A DNA stretch of 64,000 nt from CAZENU01 sp965117035 (lineage in GTDB: Bacteria; Chloroflexota; Dehalococcoidia; Lucifugimonadales; CAZENU01), in the NCBI GenBank assembly GCA_965117035.1, contig OZ220748.1:1550001-1614000 (forward strand). Reading direction: 5' to 3'. The position numbers and the translations under genes are program-made. Under the pieces are notes generated by a model. That model did no database searches, was not told the DNA's origin, and was given only the letters and a program-made list of their open reading frames with translations. Positions within the stretch are counted from its first letter, which is position 1; each line of letters begins with the position of its first letter. Below, piece after piece: positions 17,350-25,685 of the stretch.

Positions 17350-17838
17350 TTAGAAGCAGAAGTAGATGTGACGTCGTACCTCCTGCGGCAGTCCTTCCTT
17401 GATGGCATCCAACCTGGAAACCCAAGCCGTGTACTCGGCCTCCCCCTCTATCCGGTCGTCGTCAACGGGTTCGTCCTTGGGATAGCTGCTGACCAGCCGC
17501 TGGATCGCTCTGATTCCCTCCAGATAAGTCCGCCAATACTCTTCGAGTACCCTTGGCGGCTTTAGGGCCACACCCTCGTCATAGATCATCCCCATGAAAC
17601 TTGCGGCCTCACCCCAGGTCTCCAGCGGGTCCGCTTCAGCCATCGTCTCAAACTTCGTACACCACGTTTCGTACTCTTCCAAAGTGAGCCGGGGAGATGA
17701 GCCGGAGGGCAACGGTATTGGGGAAGGCGTGTTTGTGGGTATTGGCGTTGCCTCAGTTGTCTCATCTGAGCATCCAGTCAGCACGCCTCCCAGCACTCCC
17801 AGGGCGATGATGAGGGCAACATGTCTACAAGCCAGCAC
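17350..17838 (-). CDS. Lipoprotein of unknown function
   Basis: A 162-residue protein from a GTG start. The hydrophobic leader ends in the lipobox LTGC, followed by a Thr/Pro/Ser linker typical of Chloroflexota lipoproteins, and a helical domain with conserved-looking tryptophans and ending IYFCF. I recognise no family. It stands 218 bases upstream of the LppX-like gene on the same strand, and its base composition is clearly less GC-rich than its neighbours. Confidence 0.55.
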   Translation of the reverse strand: MLACRHVALIIALGVLGGVLTGCSDETTEATPIPTNTPSPIPLPSGSSPRLTLEEYETWCTKFETMAEADPLETWGEAASFMGMIYDEGVALKPPRVLEEYWRTYLEGIRAIQRLVSSYPKDEPVDDDRIEGEAEYTAWVSRLDAIKEGLPQEVRRHIYFCF

Positions 17839-18005
17839 GATTATCCATCACCCTAGTGCGGGGTTCTTCGCATCCTCAGCATCGTTGTAGGCGAGCGGGC
17901 GACGACGCTCTCGGCAATCCCGGCATGGGCTTGGAGGCCGCCCCTGTTCAGCCATTGGGCAACTCCCATAGCGTACTGGAAGTTGGTTCCAAGGGGAAGC
18001 GGGTG

Positions 18006-18836
18006 CTACAGCGTGATGTTGTCGATCAGACGCGTCTCGCCGACGTAGACGGCGAGCGCCACGAGCGCGCCCGGCGTCGCGGTGTCGAGCTCCTCCAGCG
18101 CATCTGGGTCGGCGATGCTGACGTAGTCGACGCGGGCCAGCGGCTCGCCGGCGATCAGCGCCCGCATCTCGCGCCTGATTGCCTCGGCGTCAACCACGTC
18201 GTCGCCGTGCATCGACCGGGCATGCTCCAGGGCTCGATGGACGACCGTCGCCGCACGGCGCTCGGGCACGGAGAGGTACTCGTTGCGGCTGCTCAGGGCG
18301 AGCCCGTCCGGCTCCCGGACGGTGGGCACGACGACGATCTCCGCTCCGAGGTCGAGGTCGGCGTTGAGACGCTTCACCACGACGCACTGCTGCGCGTCCT
18401 TCTGCCCGAGGTAGGCGCGGTCCGGGCGCGTGGCGGCGAGCAGCTTGCAGACGACCGTGGCGACGCCGCGGAAGTGGCCGGGGCGGTGCTCGCCCTCCAG
18501 CCGGGCGGCGACGCGGCCCACGTCGACGTACGTGTCGAAGCCGTCCGGGTACATTTCCTGGGGCGAGGGCGTGAAGACGACGTCGGCGCCTGCGCGCTCA
18601 AGCTTGGCCAGGTCCGCTCCCATGTCGCGCGGGTAGTCCGCGAAATCCTCCCGCGGGCCGAACTGTGCGGGGTTGACGAAGATTGTCGCGCAGACGCTGC
18701 TGTTCTCCGCGCGGGCACGGTGCACGAGCGCCATGTGGCCGTCGTGCAGCGCGCCCATCGTCGGCACGAGACCCAGCGGCCTCGCAGCACGGGCGAGCTC
18801 TTCGCGCAGCTCCGCGACCGTGTCGACCGTCTTCAT
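18006..18836 (-). CDS. panC: Pantothenate synthetase (pantoate-beta-alanine ligase)
   Basis: A 276-residue enzyme that joins pantoate and beta-alanine with ATP, the last step of pantothenate synthesis. The nucleotide-binding HxGH motif is in MGALHDGHMALVHRAR. Other family signatures are FVNPAQFGPREDF, YLGQKDAQQ and ALSSRNEYLS. The ATG overlaps the panB stop by 4 bases (ATGA), giving translational coupling. Length is normal. Confidence 0.95.
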   Translation of the reverse strand: MKTVDTVAELREELARAARPLGLVPTMGALHDGHMALVHRARAENSSVCATIFVNPAQFGPREDFADYPRDMGADLAKLERAGADVVFTPSPQEMYPDGFDTYVDVGRVAARLEGEHRPGHFRGVATVVCKLLAATRPDRAYLGQKDAQQCVVVKRLNADLDLGAEIVVVPTVREPDGLALSSRNEYLSVPERRAATVVHRALEHARSMHGDDVVDAEAIRREMRALIAGEPLARVDYVSIADPDALEELDTATPGALVALAVYVGETRLIDNITL

Positions 18837-19690
18837 CCGGAAGGCGGCGCCTCCGCCAGGACGCCCTCGAGCTTCTCCAGGGCCTCCGGCTTCATCTGGT
18901 GGCTCTCCTTGTCCGCCGGAAAGCTAGCCGCCCCCACGTCGGCGGCGTAGGCGGAGACGGCGTCCGTGATGGTCTTGCCCAGGTCGGTGTACATGCGCGC
19001 GTGCCTGGGAGCGAAGTCTCCGGCCAGCCCGAGCATGTCGTGGAATACCTGCACCTGACCGTCGCAGTGGACGCCAGAGCCGATGCCGATGGTGGGGACG
19101 GACAGCCGTTCGGTCATGAGCGCCGCGAGCTGGGCGGGGACCATCTCCACGACCATCGAGTGGCACCCGGCCTCCTCCAGGGCCAGGGCGTCGTCGATCA
19201 GCGCCGCCGCCTCCCTGGGGAGCTTCCCCTGCACGACGAAGCCCCCAAGCTGGTTGAAGGACTGCGGCGTGAAGCCGATGTGGCCCATGACCGGGATTCC
19301 CGCCTCGACCAGCCTGCGGACGATCGGGACGACGGCCGCGCCGCCCTCGAGCTTCACCGACTGCGCGCCGCCCTCCTGGAGCATGCGGCCGGCGTTGCGC
19401 ACCGCGTCCGCGACGTCGGCCTGGTAGCTCATGAAGGGCATGTCGGCGACGACGTGCGCCTTCTCGGTCGCGCGGACGACGGCCTTCACGTGGTGGAGCA
19501 TGTCGTCCATCGTCACGGGCAACGTCGTCTCGTACCCCAGGAGCCACTGCCCGACGCTGTCCCCGACCAGGATGACGGGGATGCCCGCGGCCTCCACGAG
19601 CCGGGCGGACGTGTAGTCGTAGGCGGTCAGCATCGGTATCCGCTCGCCACGACGCTTCATGAGCCGCAAGTCCCTGATTGTCACGCGCAT
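18833..19690 (-). CDS. panB: 3-methyl-2-oxobutanoate hydroxymethyltransferase (ketopantoate hydroxymethyltransferase)
   Basis: A 285-residue TIM-barrel enzyme that transfers a hydroxymethyl group from methylene-THF to alpha-ketoisovalerate. Signatures are MLTAYDYTSARLVEAAG, VGDSVG, GHIGFTPQS and the metal/active-site segment IGIGSGVHCDGQVQV. GGAGG lies 8 bases before the start. It overlaps panC by 4 bases. The upstream gene on this strand is a DUF2520 reductase 46 bases away. Confidence 0.95.
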   Translation of the reverse strand: MRVTIRDLRLMKRRGERIPMLTAYDYTSARLVEAAGIPVILVGDSVGQWLLGYETTLPVTMDDMLHHVKAVVRATEKAHVVADMPFMSYQADVADAVRNAGRMLQEGGAQSVKLEGGAAVVPIVRRLVEAGIPVMGHIGFTPQSFNQLGGFVVQGKLPREAAALIDDALALEEAGCHSMVVEMVPAQLAALMTERLSVPTIGIGSGVHCDGQVQVFHDMLGLAGDFAPRHARMYTDLGKTITDAVSAYAADVGAASFPADKESHQMKPEALEKLEGVLAEAPPSG

Positions 19691-19736
19691 TGTCGGTACC
19701 TCCTCGCCCTGAGTGAGGGCCTGCGCTTGTGTTCGA

Positions 19737-20633
19737 TCAACCGGCTCCGTGTTCCCTGTACCGCTCGACCAATGTCCTGATCTCGTCGGCGCGCTCCGCG
19801 GTCACCGTGCCCTTCTCCACGACGAGAGGTATCGCCGCCATCGCCATCTCGCAGTAGAGCGGGAGCACGTGGGGCGCCCGGGTCCTGAGCGTCTCGAGGT
19901 GCATGCGGACGGTGCCGAGGTCCCCCCTCGCGTAGGGGCCTGCGACGCCGCCCGGCACGCCGAGCGCCTCCAGGTTGTTGGCGACGCCGCGCATCATGGG
20001 CATCAGCGCCTGGACGCCCTGCTCGCGGTCGAATCCGAAGCTCTCCCATAGCTGCGCCGCGGTCGCCGCCAGCGACGACAGCAGGCCACCCAGCATCACG
20101 CCGGACAGGTGGTACAGCGGCTTGTCCTCGGCGCGGACGAAGACGGGCCGGCCGCCGATGGCCAGCGCCATCTCCTCCAGGTACGCCGCCAGGCCGGCGT
20201 CGCCGGCGATGGCGAACGTCGTGCCCGGTATCGAGGCGACGCCCGTCTCGGGCGACGAGAAGAGCTGCATCGGGTGGAACGCGCCCGGCGACGCGCCGGC
20301 CCTCGCCGCCGCGTCCAGCGCCTCCAGCGTCAGCACGCCCGAGGTGTGCACGACGGCCTGCCCGGCCCGCCACGGGACCGCCTCCACCGTCGCCTGTATC
20401 GAGTCATCGGGCGTGGTCACGAAGACCACGTCGGATGCCGCCGCGGCATCGTCCAGGGACTCGTAGGCGACGCAGCCGTCGACCCTGCCCGCCAAGTCCT
20501 CGGCGGACGACCGGCTGCGGCTGGCGGCGGCCACGACCGGGTAGCCCTCCCGCGACAGCGCGACGGCGAACGACTTCGCCACGTTGCCCGCGCCGATGAA
20601 GCCTATCGTGGACTCGCGGTCGAAGTCAGCCAC
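19737..20633 (-). CDS. DUF2520/Rossmann-fold reductase, possible ketopantoate reductase substitute
   Basis: A 298-residue protein: an N-terminal NADP-type Rossmann motif (IGFIGAGNVAKSFAVAL), then FHPMQLFSSPE and a helical C-terminal domain, the layout of the DUF2520 family within the ketopantoate-reductase/6PGDH-like fold. It starts at GTG with GGAGG 8 bases upstream, overlapping the preceding gene by 8 bases. It lies directly before panB-panC. No panE is present in the window, so it may supply ketopantoate reduction; this is inference from context and fold. Confidence 0.75.
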   Translation of the reverse strand: MADFDRESTIGFIGAGNVAKSFAVALSREGYPVVAAASRSRSSAEDLAGRVDGCVAYESLDDAAAASDVVFVTTPDDSIQATVEAVPWRAGQAVVHTSGVLTLEALDAAARAGASPGAFHPMQLFSSPETGVASIPGTTFAIAGDAGLAAYLEEMALAIGGRPVFVRAEDKPLYHLSGVMLGGLLSSLAATAAQLWESFGFDREQGVQALMPMMRGVANNLEALGVPGGVAGPYARGDLGTVRMHLETLRTRAPHVLPLYCEMAMAAIPLVVEKGTVTAERADEIRTLVERYREHGAG

Positions 20634-21639
20634 TGGCCGGTCCTCCTATGTTCGAGTCGGCGGCGAGCCGCAGGTCCGAGGCCGCGGGCACGCCCGCCAC
20701 GGCGGTCGCATTCCGGACGCCGCTGACTATGGCCCGCGCGGTGCAGACCATCGCCGCGGCGCAGAGGCGGTCGACGTCGACGTCGCGGTCCGACGTTCCG
20801 GTGGCGAGCGTGAACATCGTGTCGCCGTCGTGGGTCGTGTGCGCTGGGCGAACCGCGAGCGCCATGCCGTCGTGGGCCACCGTGGCCAGCTTGTTGGCCC
20901 GCTCGCGGCCGAGCCGGGCGTTAGTGGCGACGACGCCGATGGTCGTGTTGTCGGCGAACTTCACGGCGGAAGGCTCGCGGTCGGACGACACCATCGCGTC
21001 GAGCACGTCGACCATCTCGCCGTCATCGTCGGACCTGGCGCCGGCGACGAGGGCTCCCGTGTCCGGGTCGTGGACGCCGCCGACCGCGTTGACGGCGACT
21101 ACAGCGCCGACGATGACGCCGTCGCCCAGGTCGATTCCGGCCGTGCCGACGCCGCCCTTGACGCGCCTGCCGGCGCCAAGCGCCTTGCCCACGGTCGCGC
21201 CCGTGCCCGCGCCGACGGAGCCCTGCGCGACGTCGCCCGAGGCGGCGGCCTCGCAGGCGCGGTACCCCTCGTCCGGACCCGGCCGGACCGAGGAGGCGCC
21301 GACGGCCAGGTCGAACAGCACGGCCGCCGACACGATCGGGACGGTGAACGGCCCGGCCCGGTAGCCTCTGCCGTGCTCCTCCAGGTACCTGACCACGCCC
21401 GACGCGGCCGACAGGCCGAACGCGCTGCCGCCGGTCAGCAGTATGGCGTCTACCTGGGGCACCAGGCTGCCCGGGCGGAGCAGGTCGGTCTCGCGGGTAC
21501 CCGGCGCGGAGCCCCGGACGTCGACGCCGCCGACCGCGCCCGCGTCGCACAGCACGACGGTGCAGCCCGTGGCGGCGCGCAGGTCGGTGTAGTGGCCTGC
21601 GCTGATGCCCGGCACGTGGCCGATCCCGAGCTCGCTCAT
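20626..21639 (-). CDS. P1-family (DmpA/NylC-type) self-processing peptidase or amidase
   Basis: A 337-residue protein of the DmpA/NylC family. The segment ADNTTIGVVATNA (N231-T232) matches the place where NylC-type enzymes cleave themselves to free an N-terminal threonine nucleophile. The two chains would be about 231 and 106 residues. Other signatures are GGVDVRGSAPGTRETDLL, LTGGSAFGL and GVGTAGIDLGDGVIVGAV. It starts the cluster peptidase-DUF2520-panB-panC. Related enzymes release N-terminal beta-alanyl residues, which would suit a pathway consuming beta-alanine, but the substrate is not shown. Confidence 0.82.
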   Translation of the reverse strand: MSELGIGHVPGISAGHYTDLRAATGCTVVLCDAGAVGGVDVRGSAPGTRETDLLRPGSLVPQVDAILLTGGSAFGLSAASGVVRYLEEHGRGYRAGPFTVPIVSAAVLFDLAVGASSVRPGPDEGYRACEAAASGDVAQGSVGAGTGATVGKALGAGRRVKGGVGTAGIDLGDGVIVGAVVAVNAVGGVHDPDTGALVAGARSDDDGEMVDVLDAMVSSDREPSAVKFADNTTIGVVATNARLGRERANKLATVAHDGMALAVRPAHTTHDGDTMFTLATGTSDRDVDVDRLCAAAMVCTARAIVSGVRNATAVAGVPAASDLRLAADSNIGGPASG

Positions 21640-21837
21640 GGGAGTGCCGTGGGCAGCGGGACGGGGCGAGCGCCAGCGGAGGGAGCCATGCCGACATCGC
21701 GGCAGGAGCCGAGAGGCGTTCTCACGCCAGCGGCGTATCGAAGCGGAATCACTGGTTGCTCACCGTTCCCTGGGGATTGGCTGCGTCTGCAATCATAGCA
21801 ACGGCGGCGCCCTCCATTCAAGCCGGCTCCACCGTCC

Positions 21838-23294
21838 GTAACTGTTCAGAGTCGAGGGGATGAACCCAAGAACCGCTAGCGTAGCGTTGGGCAGTAGTGT
21901 GATAAGGGAGGGGTGGAAGCTGAAGTAGACCTGCAGAATGCGAGCCGGGAGACGCTGCTGGCGGCGATTGCCACGCAGCGGGCGGTGATTACCGAGCTGC
22001 GGCGGCGTGTAGAGAGGCTGGAATCTCAGCTGAGCAGTCGCGGTGGAACGAAAGGGATGCCTGGCAATAAGCCGCCCATCAAGCGTCGTCATCCGGAGAG
22101 GAAGGGATCGAGGAAACGGCGTCTGCACGGCTTTGCCCGGCAGAGGATGGAACCGACGCATCGGGTGGTACATGCGCCTGAGTCGTGCCCTGAGTGTGGT
22201 ACTGGCCTGTCAGGCGGCTGGGTCCAGCGGACACGGGAGGTGATCGATCTTCCGGTGGTGCCAGCAGAGGTGACCGAGCACGTCTTTGTGGCCCGGACAT
22301 GTCCGCTGTGCGACAAGCGGCGGTTGCCCCAAGAGCCGTTGGCGGGGTTGGCAATTGGACGCCGGCGGTTGGGCCCCAACCTGATAAGCCTGATCGTGAC
22401 ACTCAGGGAAGAGGGCCGTCTGCCGATCAGGAGCATCCAGTGGTACCTGCAAACGGTACATCAACTGAAGCTGAGCATTGGCGCCATCACTGATGTGGTA
22501 CATGCCGCAGCCCAACGGGCCCAACCGGTCGTGGCCGAGATGCTGGAGCGCATCCGTGGCTCTCCGGTAGTGCACGCAGATGAGACCGGCTGGCGCCAGG
22601 ACGGAGTCAACGGCTATGTGTGGACCTTCAGCACTCCCACGGAGCGTTACTTCCTACGCCGCGGTCGAGGCAAAGCTGTGGTGGACGAGGTGTTGGGAGA
22701 GTCCACCGGCAGCACGCCCTTCAGCGGAGTGCTCGTGAGTGACTTCTACGCTGCATACAGCCATTACCCCGGCCTCAAGCAGCGCTGCTGGGTACACCTG
22801 TTGCGGGACGTCGATGAACTCGAGGCGGTGTTCCCTCAAGACACCGCCCTGGCTCTATGGGCCAAAGCGGTACGCCAACTCTACAACAGGGCAAAGACGT
22901 GCGCTGACAACCTCGGCCGACCAGATGTTGGCTACCAGCGATCAGCGTCTGCCAACCAGTTGATGTTGGAGAAGCTGCTGCTGTCGCTGTGTCAGCCATT
23001 CTCCGACGACGATACGGCGCCTCAAGCCAAGCTCTGCAGGCGCATGGAGCGGTTCATCAAGGAGTTGTTCGTCTTTGTGTCCCATCCGGGTGTGCCATCC
23101 GAGAACAACGCGGCTGAACGGAGCCTACGCCACCTGGTGGTCAGCCGTAAGATCAGCGGCGGCACTCGCTCCGAGCGTGGCACCAACACCAAAATGGCTC
23201 TCGCATCCCTCTTTGGCACTTGGAGGGCCAACAGCCTCAACCCTCTCCTCCAGTGCCGTAGCCTGCTCGTTTCCCCTCAACTCTGAACAGTTAC
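21838..23294 (+). mobile_element. Complete IS66-family insertion sequence
   Basis: The element is 1457 bp. Its terminal inverted repeats match at 22 of 23 positions and begin with the IS66-typical GTAACTGTTCAGAGT. An 8-bp direct repeat CACCGTCC flanks it at 21830-21837 and 23295-23302, the duplication length known for IS66. It carries one full transposase and no accessory IS66 genes. Clean ends, the perfect duplication and an open frame point to a recent insertion. Confidence 0.95.
21913..23286 (+). CDS. IS66-family transposase
   Basis: A 457-residue transposase from GTG, with AAGGGAGG directly upstream. It has an N-terminal leucine-zipper-like coil (ITELRRRVERLESQL), a zinc-finger-like pair (CPECG, CPLCD), and catalytic acidic residues in VHADETGWRQ (D), LVSDFYAAYSH (D) and SENNAAERSLRHLVVSRKISGG without the last two residues (E). 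The stop codon lies inside the right inverted repeat. Confidence 0.92.
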   Translation: MEAEVDLQNASRETLLAAIATQRAVITELRRRVERLESQLSSRGGTKGMPGNKPPIKRRHPERKGSRKRRLHGFARQRMEPTHRVVHAPESCPECGTGLSGGWVQRTREVIDLPVVPAEVTEHVFVARTCPLCDKRRLPQEPLAGLAIGRRRLGPNLISLIVTLREEGRLPIRSIQWYLQTVHQLKLSIGAITDVVHAAAQRAQPVVAEMLERIRGSPVVHADETGWRQDGVNGYVWTFSTPTERYFLRRGRGKAVVDEVLGESTGSTPFSGVLVSDFYAAYSHYPGLKQRCWVHLLRDVDELEAVFPQDTALALWAKAVRQLYNRAKTCADNLGRPDVGYQRSASANQLMLEKLLLSLCQPFSDDDTAPQAKLCRRMERFIKELFVFVSHPGVPSENNAAERSLRHLVVSRKISGGTRSERGTNTKMALASLFGTWRANSLNPLLQCRSLLVSPQL

Positions 23295-23385
23295 CACCGT
23301 CCCACCGTCATGCCATCATTCCCTCGCAGAGCCTGCCCTCGTGAAGACGGGGGAAACCTATGCACCATCGTCATAGCCCCAGCGC

Positions 23386-23425
23386 CTGGGTTCCCGCCTG
23401 CGCGGGAATGACGATTGTGCAAGGT
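23386..23425. repeat. Dispersed CTGGGTTCCCGCC...GGGAATGACG repeat
   Basis: The core CCCGCCTGCGCGGG is palindromic and is followed by AATGACGATTGTGCAAGG. The same unit occurs near 29951, 47808, 56936 and 62181, always in gaps and in the same orientation relative to the + strand. Confidence 0.7.
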
Positions 23426-23463
23426 GTCTCTCCACTGGAACGACGGTTGCGCGGGCGTTGTGT

Positions 23464-23493
23464 TTGACACCGGTATACCCCTCCCAATATAGT
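23464..23493 (+). promoter_or_regulatory. Sigma-70-type promoter for the MocA gene at 23548
   Basis: A perfect TTGACA at 23464-23469, an 18-base spacer, and TATAGT at 23488-23493. The predicted start of transcription is about 48 bases before the gene. Confidence 0.6.
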
Positions 23494-23547
23494 GCGGGCG
23501 GTCGAAAGCAGCCTCGCATTCGAGCAGGTTTCCCCAGGAGTTAGAAC

Positions 23548-24651
23548 ATGGCGAACCAGGACGCCCTCAAGGTCGCGATAGTGGGACTCCGGCACGGGCA
23601 CATGGGGACCATCGGGCCCGCCAAGCCGGGCCTGATCCACATGTACCACTACCTGGACGAGTTCGAGGTCGTAGCCTATTGCGAGGAGACCGACACGAGC
23701 CTGCTCGACCCGGCGAAGGAGCACGCGCCCGACGCGGGCGTCTACACGAGCCTCGACGACATGATCGCCAACGAGGACTTCGACCTGGCGTGCGTCGCGA
23801 TGCCGGCGAACGAGATCCCGGAGACCGGCATCAAGCTGGCCGAGGCGGGCAAGCACTTCTTCATGGAGAAGCAGTTCGCCCGGACATCGGCCGACCTGGC
23901 CGAGCTGGTGCGGGCGGTGCACAGGAACGGGGTGAGGACGCTGGTCGGCTACCCGCACCGCTACCATCCGGTGGCGCAGGACATCAAGCGCCTGAGCGAC
24001 GAGGGAGTGCTGGGCAGGCCGCTGGACATCGAGGTCCGACTGGTCACCGGCCAGGTGCGTCCGGAGAACCGCGATCCGACGAGCTTCATGTACCGGGACG
24101 CGACCGAGGGCGGCGGCATCCTGCACATGCTCGGCGGGCACTACCTGGAGGTGATGCGCTACCTGATGGGCTGCGAGGTAAAGTCGGTGCAGGCGATGAC
24201 GGGCCGGCCGGTGGGCATCATCGAGCCGCCGCTGGAGGACGTGGCCATCGCCGCGTTCGAGTTCGAGAACGGCGCCTTCGGCAGCATCCACGCGGGCTAC
24301 CTCCAGCGGGTGCGCTCCGGGTACGACACGTCGCTCGTCTTCCGCGGGTTGGACGGCGAGGCCGACTGGACGCCGATCGGCGACCCGCACCTGGCGGTCA
24401 AGAGCGGAGTGCCGGACTGGGCAGGCGCTCCGACGAAGACGTTCCAGTACGAGGTAGCCGAGGTGGACGTGCCGATGTACGGCCCGACCGAGTGGGCGCT
24501 GGACATCCTGCGCGACTTCGCCGCGTGCATCCGCGAGGGGCGCGAGCCGGACGTCAACGCCGACGTGGGGCTCTACATCCTGCAGGTGATCGACGCAGTG
24601 TACGAGTCGGCGCGCACCGGCCGGCGCGTAGAGGTCCAGTACGGCGTCTAG
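23548..24651 (+). CDS. Gfo/Idh/MocA-family oxidoreductase
   Basis: A 367-residue dehydrogenase. It has a Rossmann N-terminus (VAIVGLRHGHMG) and a C-terminal substrate domain with GGGILHMLGGHYLEVMRYLMG. The usual EKP motif reads EKQ here (FFMEKQFARTSADLAEL), so the cis-proline that shapes the active site is replaced by glutamine; this may change substrate or cofactor handling. AGGAG precedes the start by 9 bases. It is monocistronic behind its own promoter and more distant from the pair at 12405/13496 than they are from each other. Confidence 0.82.
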   Translation: MANQDALKVAIVGLRHGHMGTIGPAKPGLIHMYHYLDEFEVVAYCEETDTSLLDPAKEHAPDAGVYTSLDDMIANEDFDLACVAMPANEIPETGIKLAEAGKHFFMEKQFARTSADLAELVRAVHRNGVRTLVGYPHRYHPVAQDIKRLSDEGVLGRPLDIEVRLVTGQVRPENRDPTSFMYRDATEGGGILHMLGGHYLEVMRYLMGCEVKSVQAMTGRPVGIIEPPLEDVAIAAFEFENGAFGSIHAGYLQRVRSGYDTSLVFRGLDGEADWTPIGDPHLAVKSGVPDWAGAPTKTFQYEVAEVDVPMYGPTEWALDILRDFAACIREGREPDVNADVGLYILQVIDAVYESARTGRRVEVQYGV

Positions 24652-24765
24652 CGCATCCTCTCCACCACGGGAGCCACGCACCACGCACCCGTCTCCTTGA
24701 CGCCTGAGGAGCGCTGAGCTAGAGTGGCCGCCGACACTGGGAAATGGAAGCGGTTCATGATTCGG

Positions 24766-24774
24766 TGCTACAAT
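24766..24774 (+). promoter_or_regulatory. Extended -10 element before the structured region
   Basis: TGCTACAAT fits an extended -10 (TGn plus TAnAAT). No clear -35 hexamer lies 17 bases upstream. Predicted transcription would begin at about 24781, at the first hairpin. Confidence 0.45.
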
Positions 24775-24776
24775 AT

Positions 24777-24968
24777 AGAGTCCCTCTGACAGCGCTTGCT
24801 GTCGGGGACTCTTAACAGGGTGCAAATTCCTTTCGTTATGCCAGAGGGTTGGGGGGCATTTCGATACCCTGCCCGCGCTTCGCGGGTAGGCACTATGGGG
24901 TTGGTTCGTCTGCCTATGGGTGAACGCCCCCTCTTCAGCCTGCTTTCAACCCCATGCCACGTCTTTTT
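24777..24968 (+). ncRNA. Candidate structured RNA or leader attenuator (about 190 nt)
   Basis: Non-coding and packed with perfect stems. P1: 24777-24784/24805-24812, with an inner stem 24788-24793/24798-24803. P2: 24816-24821/24866-24871, with an inner stem 24838-24842/24855-24859. P3: 24872-24877/24881-24886. P4: 24887-24892/24911-24916. P5: 24895-24903/24947-24955 (9 bp). P5 can extend through 24889-24891/24956-24958 and is followed by TTTTT at 24964-24968, like an intrinsic terminator. P4 and P5 cross, giving either a pseudoknot or two competing folds. It may be a free small RNA or a switch controlling the operon that starts at 25068. I recognise no known RNA class. Confidence 0.5.
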
Positions 24969-25067
24969 GTCTTCAGCGCTGCCGTGATGTCTCCATTTGC
25001 CACCTATGGGGGCGACTGCCGCCGGCGCGTTTCCATTTGTGCCACAGCCCTGGGATGAGGTCATGAC

Positions 25068-25685
25068 ATGAGCCAGATCGAGGCGCTGCAGTTGTCGGTG
25101 ATGATGTCTGATGGATCCTTGACGCCGCACGAGGGTTCGCTTCGCGCCTTCGAGGACGGGGTCAACACAGAGGTGAGGTTTGAGGCGCAAAACCCATCAA
25201 CTGCGGTGTTGCTGCTGGAGCGTGAGAGGGTGCGGGTAGAGATGCAGGAAGGCGCAATTGAAGTACACTGCGAATTCCCCCAACAGGACTATATGGAGCG
25301 ATTTGTCTCTGTCGCGAACCACGCGATCAAATGCGTGGGATCGGTGGAGCGCCTAGAACGGTTTGTGGTTGCCATTCAATTGCTAACTGATTTGGATGGA
25401 ACAGCGTTCTCCCATTTGGCTGAGTTGCTGTTCAGTCCAGACATGCCTCTCCCTGAGGATTGGCGGCTGCGCGGTGGATTCGGGCTGATCGGCGTGCAAG
25501 ACGACGAAGGACGAGCTTGGTCGATCACTGCCGAGCCTAGGTTCAGGAACTTGGAATCCTCCAAGCTAGTCATCCACATGGGTATGGTCACTTCCTTGTC
25601 TGAGCCGGATGCCCACCGGATGTTGCCGTTGGTGGCCGAGGTATGGCGCACCGGCCACGAGCAAACTGCGAGGATGAGCCAATGA
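25068..25685 (+). CDS. Unknown protein, first gene of a three-gene accessory operon
   Basis: A 205-residue soluble protein with no recognised family. It is rich in acidic and hydrophobic residues, has no signal peptide or membrane helix, and reads as mixed alpha/beta. The first part (residues 30-75) looks like alternating strands (TEVRFEAQNPSTAVLLLERERVRV, first and last four residues excluded from any motif claim). GAGG precedes the ATG. The stop overlaps the next start as ATGA. G+C is visibly lower than in core genes, suggesting acquisition. Confidence 0.6.
   Translation: MSQIEALQLSVMMSDGSLTPHEGSLRAFEDGVNTEVRFEAQNPSTAVLLLERERVRVEMQEGAIEVHCEFPQQDYMERFVSVANHAIKCVGSVERLERFVVAIQLLTDLDGTAFSHLAELLFSPDMPLPEDWRLRGGFGLIGVQDDEGRAWSITAEPRFRNLESSKLVIHMGMVTSLSEPDAHRMLPLVAEVWRTGHEQTARMSQ

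Noticed and set aside
18006..21639. Complete pantothenate pathway in this cluster
   Set aside because: Only panB and panC are certain; no panD or panE is seen. The roles of the DUF2520 and P1 genes are inference.
24816..24832. Cobalamin-riboswitch-like GGTGCAAATTCC inside the structured region
   Set aside because: The rest of the consensus is missing, and the bases lie in stem P2. The resemblance is limited to one short box.
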